From NCBI RefSeq assembly GCF_026151205.1, contig NC_087076.1, forward strand, positions 10,268,902-10,332,901: a stretch of 64,000 nt of DNA, read 5' to 3'. The notes beneath the pieces are model-generated. The model had not been told where the DNA came from, did no database searches, and worked only from the letters and a program-made list of their open reading frames with translations. The stretch is from Bolinopsis microptera (lineage: Eukaryota > Ctenophora > Tentaculata > Lobata > Bolinopsidae). This document shows positions 9,440 to 27,325 of this stretch, piece after piece. Positions within the stretch are counted from its first letter, which is position 1, and every line of letters starts with the position of its first letter. The translations under genes and the position numbers were made by a program.

Positions 9440-11950
9440 TGTTCGGAGCGAACAAAAACTGTTACAGAAATAACATTTAGATGGTTCATCCTCCTTCTCA
9501 TCCTTCTCAGTGTTCCTACTCATCCTCTTCCTCATCCTGACATCCTCCTCCTTATCATCCTCCTCAGACCTCCTCTTCTTCAGGAGGGGGGGGGGGGATT
9601 TTAGCATCAGCTTTCGATCAAGAAAGCGAAGCTGAGGGAGTTCAAATGTCATGATTTCCAAGGGTCGGGTTAAGTTTGTTTCGCAAAACTATACTCCAGC
9701 AAAGTTTGCATGTCCTGCAGGACGGCTCAAGATAAATTCATACTAATTTCACAAAGCAATGATCTCTTGCCCATGAGGTGATTACGAAATAGTCAACCAC
9801 ACTGCTCCTTCTCCTCCTTGGTCCTCTTCCTCCTCCCAAGTCTTCCACCTCCTTATCCTCCTCCTCCTCCTCCTCCTCCTCCTCCTCCTCCTCCTCCTCA
9901 GTCCTCCTACACCTCCTCCTCCTCCTCAGTCCTTCTCCTCCTCAGTCCTTCTCCTCCTCAGTCCTTCTCCTTCTCAGTCCTCCTCAACCTCCTCCTCCTC
10001 CTCTTCAATCATCCTCCTCCGCAGTCCGGAGTGAACAAAAACTGTTACGGAAATGACATTTAGATGGTTCATCCTCCTTCTCATCCTTCTCAGTGTTCCT
10101 ACTCATCCTCTTCCTCATCCTGACATCCTCCTCCTTATCATCCTCCTCAGACCTCCTCTTCCTCCGTCCTCCTCACCCTCTTCCACCTTATCCTCAGTCC
10201 TCCTCTTCCTCAGTCCTCTTCCTCAGTCATCCTTCCCTCCTCAGTCCTCCTCAGTCATCGCATGTACATTGTACAGTTCCTTCTCAGTCCTCCGTCTCCC
10301 CATCCGCATCCTCCTCCTCAGAAAGCGGACATTTTTACAGGCCTCCTCCTCCTAAGTCTTCCTCCTCAGTCCCCCTCCTCCTAACTCTTCCTCCTCAGTC
10401 TCCCTCCTCCTAACTCTTCCTCCTCAGTCCTCCTCCTAACTCTTCCTCCTCAGTCCTTCTCTTCACAGTCCTCCTCAACCTCCTTCCCTCCTACTCAGTC
10501 CTCCTCAAACTCCTCCTCCTCAGTCCTCCTCAGTCATCGCATGTACAGTTCCTTCTCAGTCCTCCGTCTCCCCATCCGCATCCTCTTCCTCAGAAAGCGG
10601 ACAAAAACGGACATAAACGGATACAAACGGACAAAAACTCTCACGGAAATAACATTTAGATGCTTCCTCCTCCTCCTTCTCCACTCCTCCTCCTTCCCCC
10701 ATCATCCTCCTCAGTCCTCCACCTCCTCCTAAGTCCTCCTCCTCAGTCCCCTCCTCAGTCCTCCTTCTTCCCAGTCATTCTCCTTCTCCTCAGTCCTCCT
10801 CCTCCTCAGTCCTCTCCTTCTCAGTCCTACTGATCCTCCTGAGTATTTTTCCTCCTCCTCTTCCTCAGTCCTCCTCAACCTCCTCCCCCTCCACCTCACC
10901 TTCAGTCCTCTTCTTCCTCAGTCCTCCTCCTCAGTTATCCTTTTCCTCCTCAGTTCTCCTCAGTCCTCGCTTGTACAGTTTCTTCTCAGTCCTCCGTCTC
11001 CCCATCCGCAAGCGGACAAAAATGGACAAAAACGGACAAAAACTGTTACGGAAATAAAATTTAGATGCTTCCTTCTCCCCTACTCTTCCTTCTCTTCCTC
11101 CTTCCCCTCATCCTCCTCCTCAATCCTCCTTCTCCTAAGTCCTTCTCCTCAGTCCCCCTCCTGATCCTCCTAACTCTTCCTCCTCAGTCTTCCTCTTCCT
11201 AACTTCCTCCTCAGTCCACCTCCTCCTTAATCTTCCTCCTCAGTCCCCCTCCTCCTAACACTTCCTCCTCAGTCCCCCTCCTTCTGATTCTTCCTCCTCA
11301 GTCCCCCTCCTAACTCTTCCTCCCCAGTCATTCTCCTCCTCTTTTCCTCCTCAGTCCTCTCCTTTTCAGTCCTACTGATCCTCTAGAGTGTTTTTCCTCT
11401 TCAGTCCTCTTCCGTCCTCCTCTTCCTCAGTCCTCCTCAACCTCCTCCACCTCTTTCTCAGTCCTCTTTTTCCTCAGTCCTCCTCCTCCTCAGTCATCCT
11501 CTTCCTCCTCAGTCCTTATATGTACGACACATTCTCATTTCTCATTTCTGAAAACAGTATTCCTAATTTTTTTCCTAATTACATGATGGCGTTTATTCAA
11601 AGGGCATATACTAGGATAGACCTCTGCCTCGGTCAAAAAAGCACCCCACGGCTTCCCTCGGCCTCGGTCTTAACTAAGATGGCACTCCTCGGCCTCGGCT
11701 ATTAAGCTAAAAAAGTACCCCTCGGCCTCGCCCTAAGCCGATCAGTGATCCTCATCCTCCTCAATATTCCTCCTTAGTCCTCCTCCTCCTCCCCAGTCCT
11801 CATCCTCCTCCTCCTCTTCCTTCTCAGTCCTCATCCTCTTCCTCCTTCTCCTCAGTCCTCCTCCTCAGTTCTCCTCTTCCTTCTCCTCAGTCCCCTCCTT
11901 CTCCACAGTCCTCCTAGCCTCCTCTTCCACCTCCTCCTCATTCCACCTTG
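9440..11950. repeat. CCT/TCC-rich minisatellite with higher-order repeats
   Basis: About 2.5 kb of degenerate CTCCTCCTCAGTCCT units. Higher-order structure is visible: 9444-9578 recurs at 10027-10161 (shift 583), and a block with CCGTCTCCCCATCCGCA recurs near 10290, 10560 and 11000, each time followed by AGCGGACA and an ACATTTAGATG-like stretch (AAATTTAGATG in the third copy). The proline/serine/leucine-rich open frames across it are composition artefacts. Confidence 0.85.
11580..11745. repeat. CCTCGGCCTCGG repeat block inserted in the CT-rich array
   Basis: A block unlike its surroundings has three or four degenerate units of about 40 bp, each with CCTCGGCCTCGG and an AAAAAAG-CACC or AAAAAAGTACC segment, ending CGATCAGTGATCC. 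It interrupts the CCT array abruptly on both sides, which suggests a separate insertion. Confidence 0.5.
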
Positions 11951-12613
11951 TGACAATTTTATTTTGCCATATTTAACAGTACCTCTTTTATCTCTCCCTA
12001 GTCAGGCGGATGGCATGGTTGGAAGTTCAGACTGACAGCACCGGTAGAGATCAGAACTTTAGTCCCCCCCCCCCGCCCATAATATGCAACATTAAATTAG
12101 ATAGTTCCACCCTTTTAGATCATTGCTTTTCTCTATATGATAGTGTTTATGGACCATAATCTCCATGTAAATACACTCAAATAAACATAGAAGAACTGTG
12201 CAAGTAGTCAGATAATATCATTAAATCACTTAGCATATATAAAACGTGATGAAATTGAAGTTAATGCCCAGAAATTCTACTGAATTTTTGGAGATTAATG
12301 TAGATATTTGTAGAATGTCATCCACTTTTTTCGTGGATTATCCATTCTACATTAATCTACAAATATCTACAAATATCCACTTGGCCCCCCCCCTAATAAA
12401 TTAAATTTGACGAAACTTTCAGGAAATCTAAGTTTGACCCATATCTATAATCTCTGAAATTTCTGTGCAATTCTAAGAAGAATAACGTCAGTTATTAAAG
12501 GGTTGCGTGTGGGTAGTTACTTTTGGGCCACCTGATAATTGCCTGTCTTCTGATCTCTATAAACTCGTTAAAATATATTCAATATTCATTAATATTAACG
12601 TGATGTTTCTAAA

Positions 12614-13883
12614 AACGCAACCACTATGCACAATGTGCAGCTACTATAAATTCATCACAATAACCAGCATCCTGTCACTTCTCGAGAATCTCTGCACGGA
12701 TCACAGTAACTTAATTTCAAGAAGAAATAATGAACAGCTTGCGAGTTGTCAAATCAATTTCACTTTATTGATCGCCAGAGGTGGTTTCATCGTCACAGTG
12801 TTCCGCGCTCCTGGTGCATTTTCTGGAAAGTGGAAACGTGCTGTGATGAACGTAGTTTTGGTTTTGGTACCCGATCATTCGTCGCATATTTCAGATAACA
12901 AGCAGCATTATATGGTGTTATGATCGTTTTTGTGGGTTTTTTCGTTAAATCATGCCTGTACATATTAGGGTTATGGCGCTTCGCTTTTAATTTCGGTTTT
13001 GTTTCTTACATCATCTGTCCACCTGCTCTCTGGTGACCTGTTTGTTGCTCCACCAAAACCACCTAGTTTCGGGGATATTAATTGGTCCAGCTGGACACTA
13101 GTGTCGTTGCATCAGAAGTGTTGTTTCAAACCGATTTATTGCATTGTTTTGTGGTCTGGTTTTGTGACCATAAAAAGTAACAACACTTTTACCCTTCGAA
13201 TCACAAACAAAGTAAGTTGCCTCAAACTTCCCTTCAGCGCGGTTGGGCAAGTTATCCAGGGCAATTTAATCATGACTTTGTTTTAGTTCTCGAAAGAGCT
13301 TGACCTCGAATTGAATGAATGTGGATTAAACTTTGTGTACCACAATTGCCACGGTTCTGAAGTAGTGAGACCCACCAATTCGCTCCTGTCGTGAAATGTT
13401 TTAGTTGATTGCCTGCTCAATCGCCCTCCCCTTTTTATCTCTTTTTGAAACTCTACTTGCAATTTATATAGATTCGCCAGAAATTAAATTTGCACACTAG
13501 TAAGATCAATTTTTAAATTAAAATCCCCAAACAAATTCAACGTGCATTAATCCCCCCTGCAATTATTTCTCTTTCGCATCCAGATCCTAAGTACTTAGTA
13601 GTCTGTGTGCATACCTCTATGCTATAATAGTATAATCCATCTCTTTAACCCTTGAATTAACCGAGCCAGATTCTTAGCAGATAGGTAATCACTGCACCAG
13701 CCCTTCTTGTAGTTATAGCATACGTCAAACCCTTAATAACCTAATTCTAGCTATTCAACCATGTGTTAGAATGATGACTTTTTAAACACCTCCTGTAATA
13801 AAGACTTTTTATAAAGACTAGAAAGGGTTACCCGTATTTCTTATAACTAACAGCTTGTACTAATCAAATTATCCGTAAATATC
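12614..13883. other. Intron, no gene seen
   Basis: Ordinary AT-rich intron sequence. The frames at 12507-12923 and 12999-13286 begin in repeat DNA or lack any recognisable motif. Confidence 0.55.
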
Positions 13884-14250
13884 TGTCACAGTGTCACATG
13901 CTGTCTCACTCACATGGTCACATACTGTCACATAATGTCACATACTGTCACACTCACAGAGTCACATAGTATCACACTCACAGCGTCGCATACTGTCACA
14001 CTCACTGGTCACATACTGTCTCACTCACAGTGTCACATACTGTCCCACTCACAGTGTCACATACTGTCCCACTCACAGTGTCACATACTGTCACACTCAG
14101 TGTCACATACTGCAACTGTCACACTCACAGTGTCACATACTGTCACACTCACAGTGTCACATACTGTCACACTCACAGTGTCACATACTGTCACACTCAC
14201 AGTGTCACATACTATCACACTCACAGTGTCACATACTGTAGCTGTCACTA
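13884..14250. repeat. 24-bp minisatellite (GTGTCACATACTGTCACACT...)
   Basis: About 15 units of a 24-bp sequence, each with CACATACTGTC and CACTCACAGTGT, in tandem with point variants and two short interruptions (CTGCAACTGTC and TGTAGCTGTC). It is open in several frames on both strands because 24 is a multiple of three. Confidence 0.92.
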
Positions 14251-15385
14251 CATGATATATATAGATCACGTCTTAGGGAATATAATTAAGTTCGAGTAGT
14301 TGATTTTATTTGATTGGAAACTCTCGCAAATAGTATATATTACATATTTATATAAACAATACAGCAATAATATGAATTTGGCATTTCAGAATTCGTAAGC
14401 AGAAATTCAAATTTGAGGATGTCAGCATGTAATAATTTCACTAAGAAATAACTACTGAAATTTCTGGGATGTGTGTTTTATCGCTATTCTAATGAAGAAA
14501 AGAAATCACCTGGATTTCTTTCCGATGAGTAGCCATGCATTATTTAAAAGACTATAGTTAATCATATGCGATGTCTCTTTCAGGCTTACTTCATATCTCG
14601 GGCTCCTGAAATCTTAGGCCAAGGTTGGGATTAAGAAAAATGATCTATTTTAGGTAACTTGAACCTATTTGATAAATCAATACAATTGACAATTCATTGG
14701 AGGATATAATATTTTATGCAATAGTAATTATTGTTTATGCTATAAATTGTATTAAGTTCCCAGCGTTACCAAAGTGATATGTAAAGTATCCCTCATTACA
14801 AACAGCTTGATTTCCCCAATGCTATCGACAAATCTTCACCACTAACCGCAACGGAACGAAATTTCCGCGGCCGGAACTTGTAGAATATAGTACGAATTTA
14901 ACGGCCCCATGTGAATCAATTTGTCAACACAGATTCTCTGTGGTCTTTCCGTTATCCATAATATTCAATATTTTAACTTTTTTTGACAAAACACAATCAG
15001 AATTTGTCATTCGTAAATCGAAATTCATCAATTTGGCATTTTTGGCATTCCCTTTAAATCGTCACTAAACCACTTTCCGGATTGATTTGAATGTTAACCT
15101 CTGAGCTCTGGGTATATAATTCAGTAAATATTTTTATATACATATTAACATATTTACAAATTTAAAAATCTTGCCAGACCTCAACTCTAAAATCCCTCTG
15201 AATTCCAATCTTCATCTGTGATCTACAAAAGAAACAGAATAATATTACACTCTTATAACCTACATCTAGAACTTTCCGCACCTGTACAGTTGTCTTCAAT
15301 TTCACAGAGAAAGACGTAATCTCACAACTCACTGTCACTGTAATAAATTACACCTTTTCATTAATTTCCAAGCTCTGGACAGCTC

Positions 15386-15409
15386 TGTGTTACAGTTTCC
15401 TGTAACACA
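15386..15409. repeat. Hairpin, 10-bp arms and 4-base loop
   Basis: TGTGTTACAG (15386-15395), loop TTTC, CTGTAACACA (15400-15409). Confidence 0.8.
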
Positions 15410-17809
15410 TGTCATTGGTCGTGGATATTATGCTGTCAGCAACAACATCCTCTCCAATGTTGGGCCCAACGACTAATGAAATTATCCTTCATCTACTGTT
15501 TCACCTCTTGGATTGAGAATGAGTTGTAAAATAGTGATTTGGTGGGAACCGGAACACATAAATTATCAAAAACCAAGAATTTGGTGTTATATCCGGAGTT
15601 TATTCACACAGTGATTAGGTGAATTATGAATCTTATCTCAAGATTATATTCACAAGTCTGCCTTGATATCTGTGATACACGTCAAAGATTTAAATTTGAT
15701 TTGACGGTGCACTGTGCATGGTGTCTTATTACATGTTCCTTGTATAATTTGTTGTAGTATTGCCACTTTGTATATAATGAGGTTCCTGGGAATCCTGCCA
15801 TGATTTGGCGAAATTCCTAGAATGTCATTCTTGACCTGTCCGCCATGGTGCTCTTGTTTACACTTACAGCTACTTCGTGAAGTTACTCGCTACAGACTGG
15901 TATGCATGGTTTTTTAGCTTTACAGTGATCTTCAAACCAAGGATTTTTCAGTGTTCAACGAACATTTTCATTACCTATATTAAATATTCACAGGCGTCCA
16001 GTTTTCTAGCTTCAACATTATTCATAATAATAAGAAGAAATATTCTTCTCTTGATTGTTACCGGGAATGATATGATTGAAAGTAGGGTCACAACCGTACT
16101 TGCCTCATTTTAAAAATGAATTAAAAATGCGCCCTGCATGATGAATTGAAACTCGTTCTTCTTCATTACCACGCAGGGTAATTTGTTTTGAAGCAGTTCC
16201 TAAATACGCTGGACAATTACGCTCTGAGTTTTAGTCCTGCCTTCTTTCAAGGGTCATGCTATTATGTACTAATCTGGGATTCAAGGAATCCCATTAGTAT
16301 TAAAAGGCCGCCGCAGCCCAATTTTAATGTAGAAATAAGAAAATCGTTCTCCTCGACCCCACTCCTTAGACTTCAGCTACAAAACTTTTCTTAGCATCTA
16401 TTTACATCCTCAAGGTTATTGATTGGAGGGTTTTACTTAACGAATCGAAGATCTTCCATGTTTGTTTAATGTCTAGTTCTCCAAAAAACCCTTTAATTCC
16501 CGTTCAGAATCGTATAGTACATGGACATTGAGTGCTCCGTCTCTTTTCTATAAATCTGGTAATGTAAACATATTGGTCACGACATGCATACAAATGGAAT
16601 CCATTTACCCAAAAACTCTCGATTATTAATACCATGCATCCGATCCTGTCTACACCAGTCCGAGGACCGGACCTTTATAATTAGTGTCCCCCAAAATTTT
16701 CTCACCGGCTGGTCCTTGTACCGGCCGTGGAAAGCTACACTACACAAGAGGTTTTATCCAGTTATTACCCAGCTGGTTGCGTCACGTGATAGCTGGTCTA
16801 TCAGATATACCTGCTGGTATCCCCGGCCCGTGTAGTTGGTGGCCTGGTGGGTGTTGCAGGCTGCTTCCCTTGTTCTGACCAGGTTGTCCTCAACATAAAG
16901 TTGTCGCGCTAACCCCATGATTGATGATTCGTCTGTGATTTTACAGCTTTTGTTTGGAGTTATACAAAGTTATGATTAGTTAAAGCCGTGTAAAATTTGC
17001 TCGAATAGGCTTTTATGCTTAGGCCCACAGAATGGATCATGTGGCCCCGCAGCCGTCGTTTTTCAATTAATTAATGACATGGTTGGTGGTCAGAGGGGCT
17101 TGAGAAATGTTCTAGGTTAAGCAAACCCCGTAATGATCATCTGTTGACCTCCTATCCATGTCGAGTTGACTATACCCGTGTCATTTTAGTGGAGGTAACC
17201 AGTATACTATGTGAATACATGTGACTCAGCCCACCCACGATACAGAATACTCCCCTCACTTCAATTTGCCGTTAAACTTTAAGCGTGAGCACCTATCCTG
17301 CTCAATGCTCATATTAAGTTTCGGTGGCATACCATCTTCAAAGCTCTTCATTACCGTTCTTGCTAATGATCGGCGTTTTTGAAGTTACTCAAGCCACACC
17401 TATTACACATACCACTGATATTCACAGCTGGTTTCGCAATTCGCATTGAAGTTATACGTTGTAGCTTTGTAGACATTACTGGTTTTATAGGTAAAACTTT
17501 GCTACAAGGTCTTACTGAGAGCAGTTTGTAATTTGTCATTTTGTGTAGTATATTATATTTGGGTTTACTTTACTACCCTCCGTAACACGCACCACTAATT
17601 TGCACAGGTGGTGCTTTCCCAATTCGTACTGGAATTAAGCAAAGCTACTTGAAGCTTAAACTCTGTACTAGAAGGTCATTTGCGAGTGTAATTTGTAGTT
17701 TTTTGGAGTGTAATTTATAGTTGAGTGACTTGTTCTGCACGGGTTTCTTATTTTTTCTTTTTCTTGGCTGCAGTCAGTCCCAGTCTGAGTACCGTCTGGT
17801 ACTCCCAAC

Positions 17810-17900
17810 AAATTACTCCCAACAAATTACTCGATACAAATTACTCGATACCAATTACTCGATACAAATTACTCGATACCAATGATATCCGGATATCATT
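17810..17900. repeat. 14-bp tandem repeat ending in a perfect palindrome
   Basis: Variants of ACTCGATACAAATT repeat about five times up to 17880. They are followed directly by the perfect 20-bp palindrome AATGATATCCGGATATCATT. Confidence 0.8.
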
Positions 17901-19417
17901 TTACAAATTCTTGTACTCAGCAGAACAATGGTTTTTTACTTTGTCAGCACTGTTACAAATTACAAAGGTCTTGTGTAACAATCATAATATTACGATTAGC
18001 TTCTTATCATCGTTGATGTCAATTAGTCAGGACGCGGCTGCCAAGTTCACTGTCGTAAATTCGTCATTTTGACCAGACTCATGATCATTACCTTCCATCA
18101 ATGGAACCCCAAAAAATTTCATTTCACAATCTTCACGGACACGAGCGTCTGAAAATATTTATAATTGTGAGAACTGAATACCAGAACGTTGAGTAGGCAC
18201 CAGAATTACGTCTCTCAGACCATCTCTTCATCTTTTCTGCTGTGTTCTCACTGTTCCCTGAGCTCACTTGCTCTGACATATTGGCTTCAGTGTTGAAAGG
18301 ATTTTCTAGAAGTAAGAATTAAACAATTACTCCCAAACTCCGGGCTGAGTAGCGATAATACACCGCCAATTCGCACGTCCTAGGTCACCTCCTGAAATAC
18401 CCTCTTATCTGCTGCACGTACGGCTCTTATCCCATTATCAGGACATCAGACCATTTAGCTGCCCCCTGTAATTCTCACGGGGCCCAGGTCTGCTCACAGG
18501 GCTCCGGGTAAAACGCAGGGCTCCGGGTAAAACACAGGGCTCCATGTGAAACACGGTGTTCCGGGGGAACGTGGCCTGGAACCAGGAAGGGACAATTGGT
18601 GACGGCTGGTGACCTGAGGATCCTTATCCTGTTCAGAGTTCCGGTCCACGTGCCATCTGTTCCACATTCCGTGCATACCACCACCACTACAAGACCCCGC
18701 TTCACAGTGTAATCCGATTCTTGTATTGTTCTGCAGTGGTTTTAACCAGCTTCCATCCTGCAAATTACATCATCACCTCATTATTCCTGTGAGGTTTGTG
18801 CTAGTATCCGTGAAGCGGCAGATGTTGACGATTCGAGCTGTGCAACCGATTTCCGCCAGCGATCATCTTCAACACTACCTCAGCTAACAACTTCTCCCCT
18901 GCACCTCATACAATTAGGCGTGTGGTGACCTTGTTTGGTGAGATTTATTATCCGGGTGGTGCTGTACAAAACACCGCCACAAACTGCTTAGTTACTCACG
19001 GTTCGTTGTGGTTTTTTGGCTCCTACGTATCTATTATTATATTTATTTTGAAGTAGGCTATGTGCTCCATCTAGCTTGCTCAACCGTTTTTTACAATTTT
19101 ACTGCCGGGTTTTATTATCATTTTATTGATTCTTCTGCAGGCTTTATTTTCCTCAGACTACTCAAACCACAACCAAACCATGTGCAAGATGTCCCTGTGT
19201 GTGTGCTGTTTTTGGTAATCGTTTCAGTCTTTGTACTGCTGTTCCAACCGAAACCTGATATTCTCATGTCGTTACATATTATACTGTCTATTCTTAACTT
19301 TTTACTCCTACGCACTTACGCACGTCGGAAATTCTTTGAAAATCGGTTTTTGGGAGTCTGGCAGGGTATTTCAGTCATCAGTGGTCATGCTTCTGATGTT
19401 GGGCCTTCGTCGGGGGA

Positions 19418-19460
19418 CTCGAGATCTGTATTTAGAATCATTCTAAATACAGATCTCGAG
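19418..19460. repeat. Perfect palindrome, 21-bp arms, 1-base spacer
   Basis: CTCGAGATCTGTATTTAGAA plus T at 19418-19438 is repeated exactly in reverse complement at 19440-19460 around a single C. Confidence 0.93.
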
Positions 19461-20607
19461 CCGCCTCTGTTAGAATGCTCCCTGTGCCCTGGTTCCTGTC
19501 TAGTTACAGTAATCTGCAGCGTCATTGTCTCTACTATATGCACTGAATAATCCTGTTACAATCTCAAAACCAGTTTATTTCGTCTAATTACCTTCCAATC
19601 ACATATATATAGTGTACTTGCTTAAGTGGCAGCCACGTCCGCTGATTGACTCGGGTTTCACAAAGCCACAGAGTCACAAATTCACAGAGCAGGAATGCTC
19701 TCCGAAGTGGTCATGTTACGCAACGCTCGCCGTGACTATAAGTCTCATAACGTTTAATTGTTGTATGTTGGCGCCGTTTGTGGTTATGCCGTTGATTTTA
19801 CCACGTGTAGTATAATATATAATTTAATAGGTCCCGACATGACTCCCAGCTCTCGCTTTGATGCTATTTTTAGATTGGAAGTAATCCTGCCATGGACGTA
19901 AATTGATTTCTTTTTATAGCTGGTCTCAGCCTCGTGGTCAGCCTAATTATTTTAGACACGAGGATGACATTGTGACATTTAATTCAAGCCTGCAACATGG
20001 GCTATTCATTAAAATTACTGATTGTAGCCTGAAATTCTGCAGCAAAACTGTTTAATAGTCCCAACTGTTATATAGTCAGAAAATACCTTATCGTTTATAT
20101 TTGTTTTATCGTAGTTCTATCTTCTAATTATAGCTCATTACAAGTCTGGAGATGATGTATCATTATAATTCTCGTAACAACCCGCTATAAGCCGCCTAGA
20201 TCTGAACACCTGACCACCTTTCTACTCTCGGTATACTTCCTTGTGACCTGGTAGAGATGAGGTGTCTGTAGCCGCCACCTGCACACCACCAACAAGGTCT
20301 AATACATGAAATAATGGGCCCTTTGTGTTGCAAAGTGGGCACCCGACCTGCTATTGTAACCTCGTTATTGCTTCTTCTTCTCCAGATTATTATATTGCTA
20401 GCTCGCAAATTTAGTTGTGTTATCTTGTTGTGTTCTGCAGCTGATTGTTGGCATGATCTCCCCAACTTTAGCTACTGTATTGTACAGAAAATATCATCGT
20501 CACAAGACAAAATCATATTCGTCATTATTTTTGTATTCTGAAGAAAATATCACTAGCACAGTACACGTATATGCTTGATGAGCGTTGAATTCTCGCCGTA
20601 CAGCGCC

Positions 20608-20701
20608 ATGACCTTCATAAAGAAACGAAACCGAGCCCAGTCCCTGGAATGCATCTTCTCGATAAGGAAGGCGGACCAGCGCAAAGGAAGCTTGCAGACC
20701 G
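20608..20701 (+). CDS. Candidate alternative first exon a (MTFIKKRNRAQSLE...)
   Basis: ATG at 20608 opens 31 codons and then a donor CG|GTGAGA in phase 1, compatible with the C1 exon starting at 21424. The peptide is basic with R-A-Q-S-L and R-K-A-D motifs. It cannot be an internal exon after 4029: its only nearby acceptor-like AG gives a clashing phase. It is therefore best read as a first exon from an internal promoter. Spliced to 21424 it replaces the first His and three Cys of the C1 finger, leaving half a finger. Coding to 39411 this would be about 123 residues; coding to 48654, about 816. Confidence 0.55.
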
Positions 20702-21423
20702 GTGAGAGTGACACCTTCATCACACCTTCATTGTAACCCTAACTTACTGTCGTAATTTTGCAGTACATTTAAACTTTATCCATGGGAGGAAACATTTTTT
20801 ACATTTTATTTATTTCGAGCGCCGTGAAGGGTATGTTAACGTTACGAATGGGAGGGACCATTGGCTCTCCTATTGTGTTTGTGTGAGTGTAATAATAATC
20901 AATAACATGAAATTGTTAAGGAATTATGACAGCTATTTGACTGGAATTTTAACACACAAAAGACAAGTCTGATCCGTCTTAATGAAGTGTTAAAAATCCC
21001 TCTCCGAAGACCCAGACTTTTACCTATTTACAGACCTGACAAAACTCCATAGCTCACCCACCCTGCTCTATATAGGAATCTAAGTATCTTACACACCCTG
21101 TTCTCGGAGAAGGGCTGATGTTTAATAAGACAGACTGTTAGTAGTTATAGTACCACCACGCCTGAAGAAGGAGGCTTGTTAGTATGTTAGTAGTAGGAGT
21201 AGTAATACTCCGAGTAACAACACGCCTGAAACACCTCTCACTAGATTGTTAAAAACAGTGACACTGCATTGTGACAACATTGTGACAAGACATTTTTCCC
21301 TACTATTTACCCTAATTTAAGATCCACCCAAAGTCTGGTTATAACATTTAACCTCATATTTAACCTCCGAGAATTGTCTCACATTTACAACTCACCCTCA
21401 AATCTAACCTCCTCTCTCCCCAG

Positions 21424-21534
21424 ACTGCGAGTACCTGGTCCACAAAACGTGCAGTATGCAGACACTGGAGGCCAGCCCTCCACCCCGAGATAAGAAACCG
21501 CACAAGAAACTCAACTGGAGCTCACACAACCCAG
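21424..21534 (+). CDS. Exon 5: second half of the C1 zinc finger and linker
   Basis: Acceptor CCTCTCTCCCCAG and donor GTATGT; phase 1 in and out. It encodes C-E-Y-L-V-H-K-T-C, the last part of the C1 finger, then a proline/lysine-rich linker. The eighth position after the final Cys, where C1 domains usually have another Cys, is Ser. Joined to exon 4 the split codon is His (C-T-H-C); joined to 20608-20701 it is Asp. It can splice onward in phase 1 either to 39245 (stop exon) or to 44153 (GEF exons). Confidence 0.85.

Positions 21535-27230
<5,696 letters not shown>

Positions 27231-27322
<92 letters not shown>
27231..27322. repeat. (CT)n microsatellite, 46 units
   Basis: A 92-bp perfect CT run preceded by a short CA run. 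Confidence 0.97.

Positions 27323-27325
<3 letters not shown>

Larger units (their letters stand above)
8170..12393 (+). mobile_element. 4.2-kb DNA transposon with G-rich inverted ends
   Basis: The left end is a run of 12 G, then CCAAGTGGATATTTGTAGA. The right end is the inverted form, CCACTTGG then nine C. Flanking TAATAA at 8164-8169 and 12394-12399 fits a target duplication of TAATAA, or of TAA. Removing the element restores a perfect palindrome, so it inserted at the centre of the outer fold-back. Subterminal direct copies of about 65 bp (about 8190-8262 and 12300-12372) are themselves partly palindromic. Inside are a broken transposase-like gene (8370-9181) and a long CCT-rich array. The TAA target and G-rich ends would fit PIF/Harbinger, but the protein remnant does not clearly belong there, so I leave the superfamily open. 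Confidence 0.7.
7429..12530. mobile_element. Outer fold-back DNA element (CAGTGGCCC ends), split by later insertions
   Basis: The left arm (7429-about 7568) begins CAGTGGCCCAAAAGTAACT right after a TA. The right arm (12394-12530) is its near-perfect reverse complement, ending TTTTGGGCCA. With the later insertions removed, the two arms meet in a perfect AT-rich palindrome with no spacer, as in fold-back MITEs of about 280 bp. The TA before the left end and the CAGTG terminus resemble Tc1/mariner-type MITEs. The last few bases of the right terminus and its TA are missing. No coding capacity belongs to this layer. Confidence 0.75.
14251..20580. other. Intron, no gene seen; scattered small repeats
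   Basis: It holds a hairpin at 15386-15409 (10-bp arms, 4-base loop), a 14-bp tandem repeat at 17810-17880, a 20-bp palindrome at 17881-17900 and a 43-bp palindrome at 19418-19460. The longest frame (19008-19550) begins at GTG, crosses the palindrome and shows no family motif. Confidence 0.55.

Noticed and set aside
9818-10732. Proline/serine-rich open frames
   Set aside because: Translation of the CCT-rich minisatellite; no conserved motif.
13884-14299. Repeat-protein frames and a CRISPR-like appearance of regular 24-bp repeats
   Set aside because: The units are contiguous with no unique spacers, so this is a minisatellite. Frames exist only because 24 is a multiple of three.
19008-19550. 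180-codon hydrophobic frame
   Set aside because: It begins at GTG, not ATG, runs through a perfect palindrome and shows no recognisable domain or splice support.
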